Positions 19,005-26,660 of a stretch of DNA of 64,000 nucleotides are shown in pieces (within the stretch, counting starts at the first letter, position 1; each line of letters begins with the position of its first letter). Made by a program: the position numbers and the translations under genes. The DNA comes from Chryseobacterium lactis (lineage in GTDB: Bacteria > Bacteroidota > Bacteroidia > Flavobacteriales > Weeksellaceae): positions 3,596,001 through 3,660,000 of the forward strand of contig NZ_CP033924.1 of assembly GCF_003815875.1 (NCBI RefSeq), read 5' to 3'. A model generated the notes under the pieces. The model was not told the origin of the DNA. It did no database searches and saw nothing but the letters and a program-made list of their open reading frames with translations.

Positions 19005-19652
19005 TCATTTGTTGTTTTCAAGCCAATTCAGCCTTCGTTGATCAGGAAGATGCTTGACTTTAAAATTTTCAAAAACAGCATTAAATCCTTCTCCATCAGG
19101 GCATGCAGCCATTAATCCAACCATTACAGGAGTATTGTCCTGGAACGGAGCATTTCTCATCATGATATAATTTTTATCATCAAAAGAATAAAATATTTCA
19201 ACCGCATCCAGTCTTCTGACTGCTTTTATCCAAATTGAAGAAGGTGTCTTGTCTAATGTAATGACGCTCCAATCACTTTTCTGGTGGGTTACCACGGTGC
19301 TGAGGTTGTATTTTCCGTCTACAAATTCAACACCCGCTTTGATATAGTGGTCTTTGTCAGTCCGGAGCATCAGGCCCATCTGATCAAATCGGGCTTTATA
19401 ACTGCCTGTTATTTTCACCTTTGCTTCAAACTCACCACCGTAAGTGGTGTAATAAAAAGGAGCATCATCTACTGTAAATCCATAATGTGAAACTCTCCAG
19501 TAATCACTTTGTGGAGTAACAAACATAGATAAACTGTTATTTTTGACTTCCCATTTTTGGGGTTCGTTAAACCAGGTCATTTTTTCCAGTGTCTGAGCAG
19601 AAATCTTCTGAATAAGAGATAATACACAAAAACTTAAAATCAGCTTCTTCAT
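19005..19652 (-). CDS. Secreted DUF1349 (YesU-like) protein
   Basis: 215 residues with a signal peptide (MKKLILSFCVLSLIQKISAQ). The mature chain is a concanavalin-like beta-sandwich of the DUF1349 family: MTWFNEPQKWEV at the start, DYWRVSHYGF, FEAKVKITGSYKARFDQMGL, WIKAVRRLDAVEIFYSFD and MVGLMAACPDGEGF. Family members are linked by name to regulation of enolase and to carbohydrate binding, but no reaction is proven. It is exported here, so a role on extracellular glycans is possible. A single-gene unit. Confidence 0.85.
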   Translation of the reverse strand: MKKLILSFCVLSLIQKISAQTLEKMTWFNEPQKWEVKNNSLSMFVTPQSDYWRVSHYGFTVDDAPFYYTTYGGEFEAKVKITGSYKARFDQMGLMLRTDKDHYIKAGVEFVDGKYNLSTVVTHQKSDWSVITLDKTPSSIWIKAVRRLDAVEIFYSFDDKNYIMMRNAPFQDNTPVMVGLMAACPDGEGFNAVFENFKVKHLPDQRRLNWLENNK

Positions 19653-19741
19653 TCTTTTTCGGATAAATTCTAAGGGTAAATTATTATTTTAGCAAATGTA
19701 TAATTAAAGACATTTCACGTCAATACTGATAAATAACCATT

Positions 19742-20479
19742 ATGGAAATCCGGGAAGAACTGAGTCATAAATTATTGGACAATAGCTCAAAAAAATGTAC
19801 GCTCGATATTGAAACGTATAAACAGAGAGCGCTTACCTATTCTCAAATGGAAGGATCGGTTTCTGTGCTTAGTGATATGCAGGCTAATAAGAGTTACATT
19901 TACAAATCTATGGCAGCTGTAGAACTCGGGTTGAGCCTTAACGAAAATCCAGCAGAGATTGATACCATCTGGGAGGAAGAAATGTTAATGAAAATACATC
20001 CCGATGACAGGGTGAAAAAATACATCCATGAACTTCGCTTTTTCAAATTATTAAATTCAATACAGCAAGAGCAACGTCCTGATTACAGTGTTTTGTCTAA
20101 AATCAGGATGAAAGATAAAAATGACGAATATAAATGGGTAAAACATCGTATGTTCTATATGTATTCTCCGGATAACGGCAGGTTAAGATTTGCGCTTTGT
20201 CTTTATAATATTTCACTGACGCAATCTGTAGCTTCCGATTTTTTGATTATCAATACGATTAAAGGAGAAGTTGTGGTAAAAGATAAGTTAGATTATAAAA
20301 ATATTTTGAGCCCGCGGGAACTTGAAGTGTTAAAGTTTGTGGGGGAAGGGTATGCCAGTAAACAAATTGCAGATCTTCTTTCAATAAGCATCAATACCGT
20401 AAGCAGACATCGCCAGAATATCCTTGAAAAATTAAAAGTTAAAAATTCTACCCAGGCATTTAAAGATAGTTTTCACTAG
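19742..20479 (+). CDS. LuxR-type transcriptional regulator with PAS-like sensor region
   Basis: 245 residues. The N-terminal 170 residues look like a PAS-fold input region (IHPDDRVKKYIHELRFF, then YKWVKHRMFYMYSPDNGRL and FALCLYNISLT). The C-terminal GerE/LuxR HTH at about 185-240 is canonical: LSPRELEVLKFVGEGYASKQ, IADLLSISINTVSRHRQNIL. There is no receiver domain. The IHPDDR motif is typical of PAS-like domains in flavobacterial regulators. The signal and targets are unknown. Confidence 0.85.
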   Translation: MEIREELSHKLLDNSSKKCTLDIETYKQRALTYSQMEGSVSVLSDMQANKSYIYKSMAAVELGLSLNENPAEIDTIWEEEMLMKIHPDDRVKKYIHELRFFKLLNSIQQEQRPDYSVLSKIRMKDKNDEYKWVKHRMFYMYSPDNGRLRFALCLYNISLTQSVASDFLIINTIKGEVVVKDKLDYKNILSPRELEVLKFVGEGYASKQIADLLSISINTVSRHRQNILEKLKVKNSTQAFKDSFH

Positions 20480-20569
20480 TGTTTTTCTGAATAAATCCGA
20501 AAAGTTCACCATCTTGTTTTAATTCTTATATTTAAATTTATAGATTAAATCAATTTAGAATAAAACACA

Positions 20570-20923
20570 ATGAAAAGAAGCGAGGAAATTACCAACCAAT
20601 ATTTTGCCTATTTGGAGAAACATATTCATGATGTAATTTCGGGAATAGTTCCTGAATTTATGGAAGTCAATGAAATTGCAGGAGAACTTGCCGTTTCCCA
20701 TAAGCACCTTACAGATACTGTTAAAAAAGAAACAGGACAACATCCATGTTATTTCTATGATCAGAAAATTATCCGGGAAGCGCAACAGATGCTTCTCACT
20801 TCAGATAAATCAATCGCGGAAATTGCCCGCATATTTACTTATGATCCTTCCAATTTTTCAAAATTCTTTAAGAAGATGACAGGCTTTACTCCGGGAGAGT
20901 TCAGACTTTCTGATAAAAAATAA
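20570..20923 (+). CDS. Short AraC-family HTH protein
   Basis: 117 residues, essentially only the AraC DNA-binding domain. First HTH: VNEIAGELAVSHKHLTDTVK. Second HTH: SIAEIARIFTYDPSNFSKFF, ending KMTGFTPGEFR. There is no sensory domain, so it may respond to level rather than ligand. It lies 90 bp after the LuxR-type gene on the same strand. Confidence 0.85.
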   Translation: MKRSEEITNQYFAYLEKHIHDVISGIVPEFMEVNEIAGELAVSHKHLTDTVKKETGQHPCYFYDQKIIREAQQMLLTSDKSIAEIARIFTYDPSNFSKFFKKMTGFTPGEFRLSDKK

Positions 20924-21083
20924 TACTGTTTTGTGAAATATTGTTTTATAAACTCAGTATTTATCGGTATTTTTGCAAAGATTATTCACTATTTTACACT
21001 GTAATTTTATTAAAAATAATAGGAATAAGATTATTTTTATTTACTGTAAATGAGGAAATGGAAAAAATAATCTTTTATAAATG

Positions 21084-21114
21084 AGATGGTTGTGCAAAAT
21101 AACCGTCTTTTTTT
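21084..21114 (+). terminator. Intrinsic terminator
   Basis: Stem AGATGGTT (21084-21091) / AACCGTCT (21101-21108) with one G-T pair, followed by seven or more T residues. It ends the AraC transcript or the possible short RNA upstream. Confidence 0.75.
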
Positions 21115-21317
21115 ATTATTTATTTATAAATATTTCTTTATTGTTTACTTTTTTTTATTAAATTTAGGTAAACAAAAACTAATAACTCAATAGAAAAATA
21201 TAAGTTAAAAGTAAGGGAAATATTTAAAAAGTTTAGTTTCTAATGGGTAACAATGTAATTACTGTGCCGTTAATAACATTTAATCAGATAAGGGAGCTTA
21301 AGGCCTTTAAATAGTTA

Positions 21318-21325
21318 TATATTTG
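21318..21325 (+). promoter_or_regulatory. Bacteroidota -7 element TATATTTG
   Basis: An exact TAnnTTTG match 32 bp upstream of the ATG at 21357. No good TTTG -33 box is seen at 17-23 bp. Confidence 0.6.
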
Positions 21326-21356
21326 TTTCTTCGAACCACAACAAACAAGATTAAGG

Positions 21357-22631
21357 ATGAGCATCAATTTCACAACAGCAACATTCAGGGATTTCGAGAA
21401 TATTCCTGAATATGATATGACCCAGAGAGCAGAAATTTTTTATGATTTTTTGGGTTATATGAAGTCTAACGGGCATATGAATTACAGATTGAAAAATAAT
21501 TCAGGATGCAACTCTGTAATGAATGTAGATATAGAGAATACACAGAAGGATTATGTAAGTTTTGTATCCAATGATTATCTTGGATTTACCCAACATCCGA
21601 AAGTGAAACAGGCTGCTATTGAGGGAATCCAGAAATATGGTACAGGAGCAGGAGCGTCTCCGCTAATCGGAGGACATTTTGTTTTTCATGATGACCTGGA
21701 AAAGAAAATTTCGTCTTTTTTTGGAAGGAAACAAGAAGAAGCAGTAATATTTACTACGGGATATACGGCTAATAGTGCAACTCTTCAGATTTTATTGCAA
21801 AAAGAAGATATCGCTATTATAGACATGGCAGTGCACACAAGTGTACATGAAGGATGCGTTTTTACCAATACAAAAACATTTCCTCATAACAGTCTTGATG
21901 CTTTGGAACACATTTTGAAGACATCTGAAAGTAAATTCCGTACAAAGCTAGTCATTATCGACGGTATCTATTCCCAGGATGGTGATGTATCTCCTTTAAA
22001 AGAGATCTATAACCTGGTAAAAAAATACAATGCCTATTTAATGGTAGATGATGCTCATGGTGTTGGTATTTTAGGAGAAACAGGGCGGGGAGCGCTGGAA
22101 GAAGCTGGACTGATGGATAAGGTAGACTTCATTACAGGAACATTTAGTAAAACATTTGGGAATATAGGAGGATATGTGATTTGCGACAAAAAGATGGCTG
22201 CATTTATAAGGTTTCAGTCCCGTCAGCAAATATTTTCTGCCACAGCACCACCTTCTGTAATGGGAATTACAAAAGCTATCGAGCTTGTAGATGAAGAGCC
22301 TATGTGGCGCATGAAGCTTTGGGAAAATATAAATTATTTTAAAAAAGGATTAAACGATATAGGATTAGACACGGGAAATACCTGTTCTGCAATTGTTCCG
22401 GTAAAAATTGGAGATCCCAATATAACCGGAGATGTAGGAAAGCTTCTAATAGGGCACGGAGTATATACCAATCCCATCCTGTATCCTGCAGTAGCGAGGA
22501 AAGATGCTAGAATCAGAATGGCTGTAATGGCCACTCATGAGAGAAAACATTTAGACAAAACGCTAAATGCATTTGAAGATATCAATAATAAATTGCATAT
22601 TGCAAAAAAATTTAATAACAACCATGCCTAG
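21357..22631 (+). CDS. PLP-dependent alpha-oxoamine synthase, probable cysteate (or serine) acyltransferase
   Basis: 424 residues of fold-type I PLP enzyme in the serine palmitoyltransferase/AONS family. The Schiff-base lysine is Lys265 in GTFSKTFGNIGG. DDAHGVG (231-237) holds the PLP-ring aspartate, and SNDYLGFTQHPKV is at 71-83. The chain is longer than Bacteroidota serine palmitoyltransferase (about 395) and has an N-terminal NGHMNYRLKNNSGC segment and a GTGAGASPLIGGH stretch. From memory these match the flavobacterial cysteate-fatty acyltransferase that starts sulfonolipid (capnine/sulfobacin) synthesis. Serine palmitoyltransferase is the alternative. The TetR gene overlaps its end by 8 bp. 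Confidence 0.8.
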   Translation: MSINFTTATFRDFENIPEYDMTQRAEIFYDFLGYMKSNGHMNYRLKNNSGCNSVMNVDIENTQKDYVSFVSNDYLGFTQHPKVKQAAIEGIQKYGTGAGASPLIGGHFVFHDDLEKKISSFFGRKQEEAVIFTTGYTANSATLQILLQKEDIAIIDMAVHTSVHEGCVFTNTKTFPHNSLDALEHILKTSESKFRTKLVIIDGIYSQDGDVSPLKEIYNLVKKYNAYLMVDDAHGVGILGETGRGALEEAGLMDKVDFITGTFSKTFGNIGGYVICDKKMAAFIRFQSRQQIFSATAPPSVMGITKAIELVDEEPMWRMKLWENINYFKKGLNDIGLDTGNTCSAIVPVKIGDPNITGDVGKLLIGHGVYTNPILYPAVARKDARIRMAVMATHERKHLDKTLNAFEDINNKLHIAKKFNNNHA

Positions 22632-23256
22632 GAAAGTTGTACAAGGTCCTATCAGAGATAAGGAGAAGACCAAACAGAAACTGTTGGCCGCAGTTGGTAA
22701 GATTTTAAGAGTAAAAGGTTACTCTGGCCTAAAAGTAAGCAAAATTGCAGCAGTAGCTGGTTTTGATAAAAAATTAATCTACGAGTACTTTGGAAGTACT
22801 GATAAGTTGATTGATGAGTATATCAAATCTCAGGATTACTGGAGTAATAACCTTGCAGGCAGTAGTGCTGAAATCGATCTTTCAGATGGAGGAAAAGAAC
22901 TGTCTAAAATTGCTTTAATCAATCAATTTGAAAGCTTAAAAAAGAATAAGGAACTTCAGAAAATTATTCTTTGGGAACTTTCAGAACCTAAACCGATCCT
23001 TAGAAGACTGGCTGATGAGCGTGAAGAAATGGGAGACGTAATGTTTAAAAATATTACAGATCCTTATTTCGGAGAAGATAAAGCTAAAAGATTCAGGGCT
23101 ATAATGGCATTGATGATTTCAGGAGCTTATTATCTGAACATTCATACAGCGGCTAACGGAAGTACTTTCTGTGGTTTAGATATGAAGAGTGAGGAAGGTA
23201 GATCCGAAATTGAAAAAGCAATTGTAGAAATCATCGATTTTGCTTATCAGAAATAA
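22624..23256 (+). CDS. TetR/AcrR-family regulator
   Basis: 210 residues from the ATG at 22624, which overlaps the stop of the PLP enzyme (TAG 22629-22631). A longer in-frame start at 22567 lies inside that gene and is unlikely. The N-terminal HTH is KQKLLAAVGKILRVKGYSGL, VSKIAAVAGFDKKLIYEYFG. The C-terminal ligand domain is not diagnostic. Translational coupling implies it controls, or is controlled with, the lipid-synthesis gene. Confidence 0.88.
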   Translation: MPRKVVQGPIRDKEKTKQKLLAAVGKILRVKGYSGLKVSKIAAVAGFDKKLIYEYFGSTDKLIDEYIKSQDYWSNNLAGSSAEIDLSDGGKELSKIALINQFESLKKNKELQKIILWELSEPKPILRRLADEREEMGDVMFKNITDPYFGEDKAKRFRAIMALMISGAYYLNIHTAANGSTFCGLDMKSEEGRSEIEKAIVEIIDFAYQK

Positions 23257-23346
23257 TCATCGTTAGAAGTTTTCCGATTTGTCCAGAAATAAGACTTTTT
23301 TTGATAATTTGAAAACTTTTAATTTTCAAATTAAAACTATATTTCT

Positions 23347-23354
23347 TACTTTTG
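23347..23354 (+). promoter_or_regulatory. Bacteroidota -7 element TACTTTTG for dnaX
   Basis: An exact TAnnTTTG match that ends 4 bp before the dnaX ATG (23359). The transcript would therefore be nearly leaderless. Confidence 0.5.
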
Positions 23355-23358
23355 GCCA

Positions 23359-24444
23359 ATGGAAAATTTTATAGTATCTGCAAGAAAATATCGTCCTCAA
23401 GAGTTTGATACAGTTGTAGGGCAATCTCATATTACGGATACTTTAGAACATGCGATTGAAGAGAGTCAATTGGCTCAGGCATTACTTTTTTGCGGTCCTC
23501 GTGGAGTAGGTAAGACTACTTGTGCCAGAATTCTGGCAAGGAAGATCAATGAAAAAGATGGCTCGGTTTCAGAAGACGGTTTTGCCTATAATATCTACGA
23601 GTTGGATGCTGCATCCAATAACTCTGTAGATGATATTAGGGAACTGATCGATCAGGTACGCTTTGCACCTCAGGTAGGTCAATATAAAGTATACATTATC
23701 GATGAGGTACATATGCTGTCTTCTGCCGCTTTCAATGCTTTCCTGAAAACTCTGGAAGAGCCGCCTGCACATGCCATCTTTATTTTGGCAACCACAGAAA
23801 AGCATAAAATTATTCCTACTATTTTATCGCGTTGCCAGATCTATGACTTCAAGAGAATTACCATTGAAGATATCCAGGGACATTTAAAGAATATTGCTCA
23901 TAAAGAAAATATTCAATACGAAGATGATGCTTTGTACCTGATTGCTCAAAAAGCAGACGGAGCGTTGAGAGATGCACTTTCAATTTTTGACAGGCTTTCT
24001 ACATTTTCCCAAAAGAATATCACATTAGCCAAAGCAGCCGAAGTATTAAATATATTAGACTATGATCAATATCTGAATATTGTTGATCTTGCTAAAGATA
24101 ATAAAATACCGGAGGTGCTATCCGCCTTTAATGATATTGTGAGAAAAGGCTTCGATCCTCATATTTTCATTGCAGGGTTAGGAAATCACTTCAGGGATTT
24201 AATGATGGCTCAGAATACTTCAACCATTGATCTGATCGAAGTAGGAGAGAAAACAAAATCGAAATTTATAGAGCAAGGGCAGAAATGGGTCGCTCAGCAA
24301 CTGATTGATGCCATTGAGATCTGTAACCATGCCGATATCAATTATAAGAATTCCAAGAATCCAAGACTTACGGTTGAAATTGCATTGATGCAGCTGTCTT
24401 CTCTGACAGCTAATTCAGGCGATACTAAAAAAAAAAATTCTTAA
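23359..24444 (+). CDS. dnaX: DNA polymerase III subunit gamma/tau, zero-frame (short) product
   Basis: 361 residues: the AAA+ clamp-loader ATPase. Walker A is GPRGVGKTT (about 45-53). The DEVHM Walker B lies near 115, SRC is in ILSRCQIYDFKR, and sensor 2 is in GALRDALSIFD. The four zinc cysteines found in many DnaX proteins are absent, replaced by a short loop before ELDAASNNSVDDIR. The frame ends two codons after an A11 run (24427-24437), giving ..TKKKNS-stop. The C-terminal domain continues in the -1 frame to 25058. The short product would be gamma-like. The break could be programmed slippage, a mutation or a sequencing error. Confidence 0.9.
   Translation: MENFIVSARKYRPQEFDTVVGQSHITDTLEHAIEESQLAQALLFCGPRGVGKTTCARILARKINEKDGSVSEDGFAYNIYELDAASNNSVDDIRELIDQVRFAPQVGQYKVYIIDEVHMLSSAAFNAFLKTLEEPPAHAIFILATTEKHKIIPTILSRCQIYDFKRITIEDIQGHLKNIAHKENIQYEDDALYLIAQKADGALRDALSIFDRLSTFSQKNITLAKAAEVLNILDYDQYLNIVDLAKDNKIPEVLSAFNDIVRKGFDPHIFIAGLGNHFRDLMMAQNTSTIDLIEVGEKTKSKFIEQGQKWVAQQLIDAIEICNHADINYKNSKNPRLTVEIALMQLSSLTANSGDTKKKNS
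24427..24437 (+). other. A11 slippery run in dnaX
   Basis: Eleven consecutive A residues. In zero frame they read AAA AAA AAA AAt, then TCT TAA. A -1 ribosomal slip, or transcription adding one A, gives AAA x4 then TTC TTA ATA CTG and opens the C-terminal domain. Thermus dnaX is known to use an A9 run for transcriptional slippage. Confidence 0.7.
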
Positions 24445-25058
24445 TACTGGCTCCGTTTCTCAGTGAGAAGCAGGAAGTGAAAATTCCTGAAAAAGCTCCT
24501 GAGAAAAAAGAAGTTAAAACAGAGCAACCTACAACAACTTCCGTGAATGTGCAGGAAGCAAGCATCGCAAAAACAACCAAGCCATTATCCAGACCGGGAA
24601 TCTCTTCCGGATTCAGCATTAATTCTTTCTTAAATAAAGAAGAAAAAGTAGAAGTCGCAGAAAATGTCTCTGTGAAAACTGAAAATCTGCCTCAGAACCA
24701 TTTTACCGATACAGATCTGCAGGTGGAGTGGAAGATTATGCTTAAACAATTGCAGGTAAAAGACAACTTCGTTTTTAATGCTGTGAAAACCTTTAAACTC
24801 GAAAAAACGGATGAGCATAAAATCAAGGTTTTATTCCCGTCTGATTCTGCAAAAGTGGAATTTGATAAAATAAGTGGAGAATTTTTAAATCATTTCAGAA
24901 GAAAAGTTCAGAACCATAGTATTGAGGTAGAATACGTGAGAGATGTTGAAAATCTGAAGATTGAGGTCGTTACCAAAAGAAAAATATTCGAAAAATTTAT
25001 TGAAAAAAATCCACTTTTAAAAGATCTTGATGATTTAATGAAGTTTGATTTGACATAA
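24438..25058 (+). CDS. dnaX: DnaX C-terminal (tau) domain in -1 frame
   Basis: The open frame entered by slipping at the A11 run. It starts FLILAPFLSEKQEVK, continues through a Lys/Glu/Pro-rich linker, and ends with a globular domain of about 120 residues (WKIMLKQLQVKDNFVFNAVK, then KIKVLFPSDSAKVEFDKI and FLKDL-like tail) typical of Bacteroidota DnaX C-termini. Joined with the N-terminal frame, it yields a tau of about 566 residues ending at 25058. The frame has no good start of its own before the domain, so it is read as part of dnaX. Confidence 0.85.
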   Translation, partial: FLILAPFLSEKQEVKIPEKAPEKKEVKTEQPTTTSVNVQEASIAKTTKPLSRPGISSGFSINSFLNKEEKVEVAENVSVKTENLPQNHFTDTDLQVEWKIMLKQLQVKDNFVFNAVKTFKLEKTDEHKIKVLFPSDSAKVEFDKISGEFLNHFRRKVQNHSIEVEYVRDVENLKIEVVTKRKIFEKFIEKNPLLKDLDDLMKFDLT

Positions 25059-25072
25059 TTTTTATATATTTG
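25044..25072 (+). promoter_or_regulatory. Promoter of aromatic leader/DAHP synthase unit
   Basis: TTTG (25044-25047), N17, TATATTTG (25065-25072): both Bacteroidota promoter elements at allowed spacing, overlapping the end of dnaX. An inverted repeat TTTGTCAAA (25069-25077) / TTTGACAAA (25099-25107) follows and may be an operator or a 5' hairpin. Confidence 0.65.
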
Positions 25073-25155
25073 TCAAATATTTTTGTTGAAAAAATCTTTT
25101 TGACAAAAACAAATCGTAATCAGAAACGCTAAAACAAGACATTTCCAGAAGAAAA

Positions 25156-25284
25156 ATGGAAAATTTATTTACTACATATCTGTCTTATTTTACACCCGCT
25201 AATTATTTTAGCGGTTATTTTAGCTTTTCTGCTTCTTATTATAGAAATTTCAGAACGTATTACCGATTTTACTGGTACTGTTAA
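25156..25284 (+). CDS. Aromatic-rich leader peptide (42 aa)
   Basis: ATG at 25156, TAA at 25282-25284, 42 residues. I count 10 Tyr, 7 Phe and 1 Trp, so 18 of 42 codons are aromatic. The end is densest: YYRFYWYC (35-42) before the stop. The ORF lies between a promoter (25044-25072) and a strong stem-loop (25307-25336), ahead of DAHP synthase/chorismate mutase at 25454. That is the layout of a ribosome-mediated attenuator, in which scarcity of charged tRNA-Phe/Tyr stalls the ribosome and changes the RNA fold. It has an A-rich region before the ATG like other genes here. The regulatory role is inferred. Confidence 0.75.
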   Translation: MENLFTTYLSYFTPANYFSGYFSFSASYYRNFRTYYRFYWYC

Positions 25285-25306
25285 CTGAATTTCTTTCCAA
25301 AAAATA

Positions 25307-25406
25307 CAGGAGGAGTAAAGCCCTTTTATTCTCCTGATTCCTTTAAAAGACTTTGAACGGCATTTTTTGAAAAGAATTATAAAATAAATTTTATAATGAA
25401 AGGGCT
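25307..25406 (+). promoter_or_regulatory. Candidate attenuator structures
   Basis: Stem-loop CAGGAGGAGTAAA (25307-25319) / TTTATTCTCCTG (25325-25336), 12 pairs with one bulge and one G-T, 22 bp after the leader stop. The following T content is moderate, not a perfect U-tract. AGCCCTTT (25319-25326), covering its loop and 3' arm, is perfectly complementary to AAAGGGCT (25399-25406), an alternative pairing that would open the stem. A third hairpin, ATTATAAAAT (25376-25385) / ATTTTATAAT (25388-25397), lies between them. Confidence 0.6.
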
Positions 25407-25453
25407 GTGCTGTGAACTTTAGAATAAATTAAAAAAACAATAAAATTTAGAAT

Positions 25454-26533
25454 ATGAATTTAAAAGATTTAAAAAACGAGTGGATCAATGAGCTTACACA
25501 ACCATTAATGATCGCTGGTCCGTGTAGTGCAGAGAGTGAAGCTCAGATGCTTGAAACGGCTAAAAGAATTAAAGAATCCAATGCTCAGGTATCGGTATTC
25601 CGTGCAGGAATCTGGAAGCCACGTACAAAACCGAATGGTTTCGAAGGAGTAGGAGTAATCGGTTTGAACTGGCTGAAAAAAGTAAAAGAAGAATACGGTT
25701 TTAAAACAGCTACAGAGGTTGCCAATGCACACCACGTATTCGCTGCTTTAGAAGCTGATGTTGATGTCCTTTGGATTGGAGCTCGCTCTACAGTAAACCC
25801 TTTTACAGTCCAGGAAATTGCAATGGCATTAAGAGGTACTGATAAGCCGGTTTTCGTTAAAAACCCTGTAAATCCGGATCTTGCATTATGGATCGGAGCT
25901 TTAGAAAGACTTTTGGGACAGGACATTAAAAACCTTGGAGCGATCCACAGAGGATTCTCAACCTACCAGAAAACGAAATACAGAAATAACCCGAACTGGC
26001 AAATTGCTTTGGATTTCAAAAGCCAGTTTCCTAATATTCCAATGTTAATCGACCCTTCTCACATCTGTGGAAACAGAACTGGTCTTGCAGATATTACTCA
26101 GGAAGCCCTTAACGTAGGTTACCAGGGAGCTATTATTGAATCACACTGCAACCCTGATGAAGCCTGGAGTGATGCTTCTCAGCAGATTACACCGGAAGTT
26201 CTTGCAGACCTTATTGGCAACCTGAAAGTAAGAAACTCTAATCTTGCAGGTTTCGAAGGAGAAATGGGAAGACACAGAACATTAATTTCTGACCTTGATT
26301 TCCAATTAATAGAACTTCTTTCTCAAAGAATGAAAATTTCTGAAAAGATTGGTAAGCTTAAAAAAGAGAATGATATTGCCATCTTCCAGCCTGAACGTTG
26401 GAAAGTGATCACAGAATACGCAAGTCAGAAAGCTACAGAAACAGGAATGTCTCAGGAGTTTATTGAAAAAATATTTAAGGCGATCCACGAAGAATCTATT
26501 GAGGTTCAGAACAGTATTATGATCGAAAGATAA
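25454..26533 (+). CDS. Bifunctional 3-deoxy-7-phosphoheptulonate synthase / chorismate mutase
   Basis: 359 residues. The N-terminal 260 residues are a DAHP synthase of the AroF/KDO8P-synthase-like class: MIAGPCSAES, VFRAGIWKPRTKPNGFEGVG, PVFVKNPVNPD, GAIHRGFS, PMLIDPSHICGNR. The C-terminal 90 residues are an AroQ-type chorismate mutase (LISDLDFQLIELLSQRMKIS, EKIGKLKKEN). The fusion couples the first step of the shikimate pathway to the Phe/Tyr branch point. Expression is probably controlled by the aromatic leader peptide upstream. Feedback control through the mutase domain is usual for this family. Confidence 0.93.
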   Translation: MNLKDLKNEWINELTQPLMIAGPCSAESEAQMLETAKRIKESNAQVSVFRAGIWKPRTKPNGFEGVGVIGLNWLKKVKEEYGFKTATEVANAHHVFAALEADVDVLWIGARSTVNPFTVQEIAMALRGTDKPVFVKNPVNPDLALWIGALERLLGQDIKNLGAIHRGFSTYQKTKYRNNPNWQIALDFKSQFPNIPMLIDPSHICGNRTGLADITQEALNVGYQGAIIESHCNPDEAWSDASQQITPEVLADLIGNLKVRNSNLAGFEGEMGRHRTLISDLDFQLIELLSQRMKISEKIGKLKKENDIAIFQPERWKVITEYASQKATETGMSQEFIEKIFKAIHEESIEVQNSIMIER

Positions 26534-26638
26534 TTTTACAGCCGGAAGATCATAGTAATAGGGCTTGGCATTTAGGGTTTGAAGGGCTTGAAACATTTGT
26601 TTTTGAACCTATTTCCTGAATGCTAAGCCCTAATTGCT

Positions 26639-26646
26639 TATATTTG
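26639..26646 (+). promoter_or_regulatory. Bacteroidota -7 element TATATTTG for rsgA
   Basis: An exact TAnnTTTG match 14 bp before the rsgA ATG at 26661. It also argues against the TTG at 26634 as the start. Confidence 0.6.
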
Positions 26647-26660
26647 CACCAGTATTATCT

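Larger units (their letters stand above)
20924..21356. other. Gene-free region with isolated promoter and terminator
   Basis: 433 bp without a gene. It holds a TAnnTTTG box (TATTTTTG, 20968-20975), a very AT-rich stretch, a terminator at 21084-21114, and the promoter of the next gene (TATATTTG, 21318-21325). A short untranslated transcript between 20968 and 21114 is possible. Confidence 0.5.

Noticed and set aside
25585..25926. 113-codon minus-strand ORF
   Set aside because: Antisense to DAHP synthase; no start context and no family resemblance.
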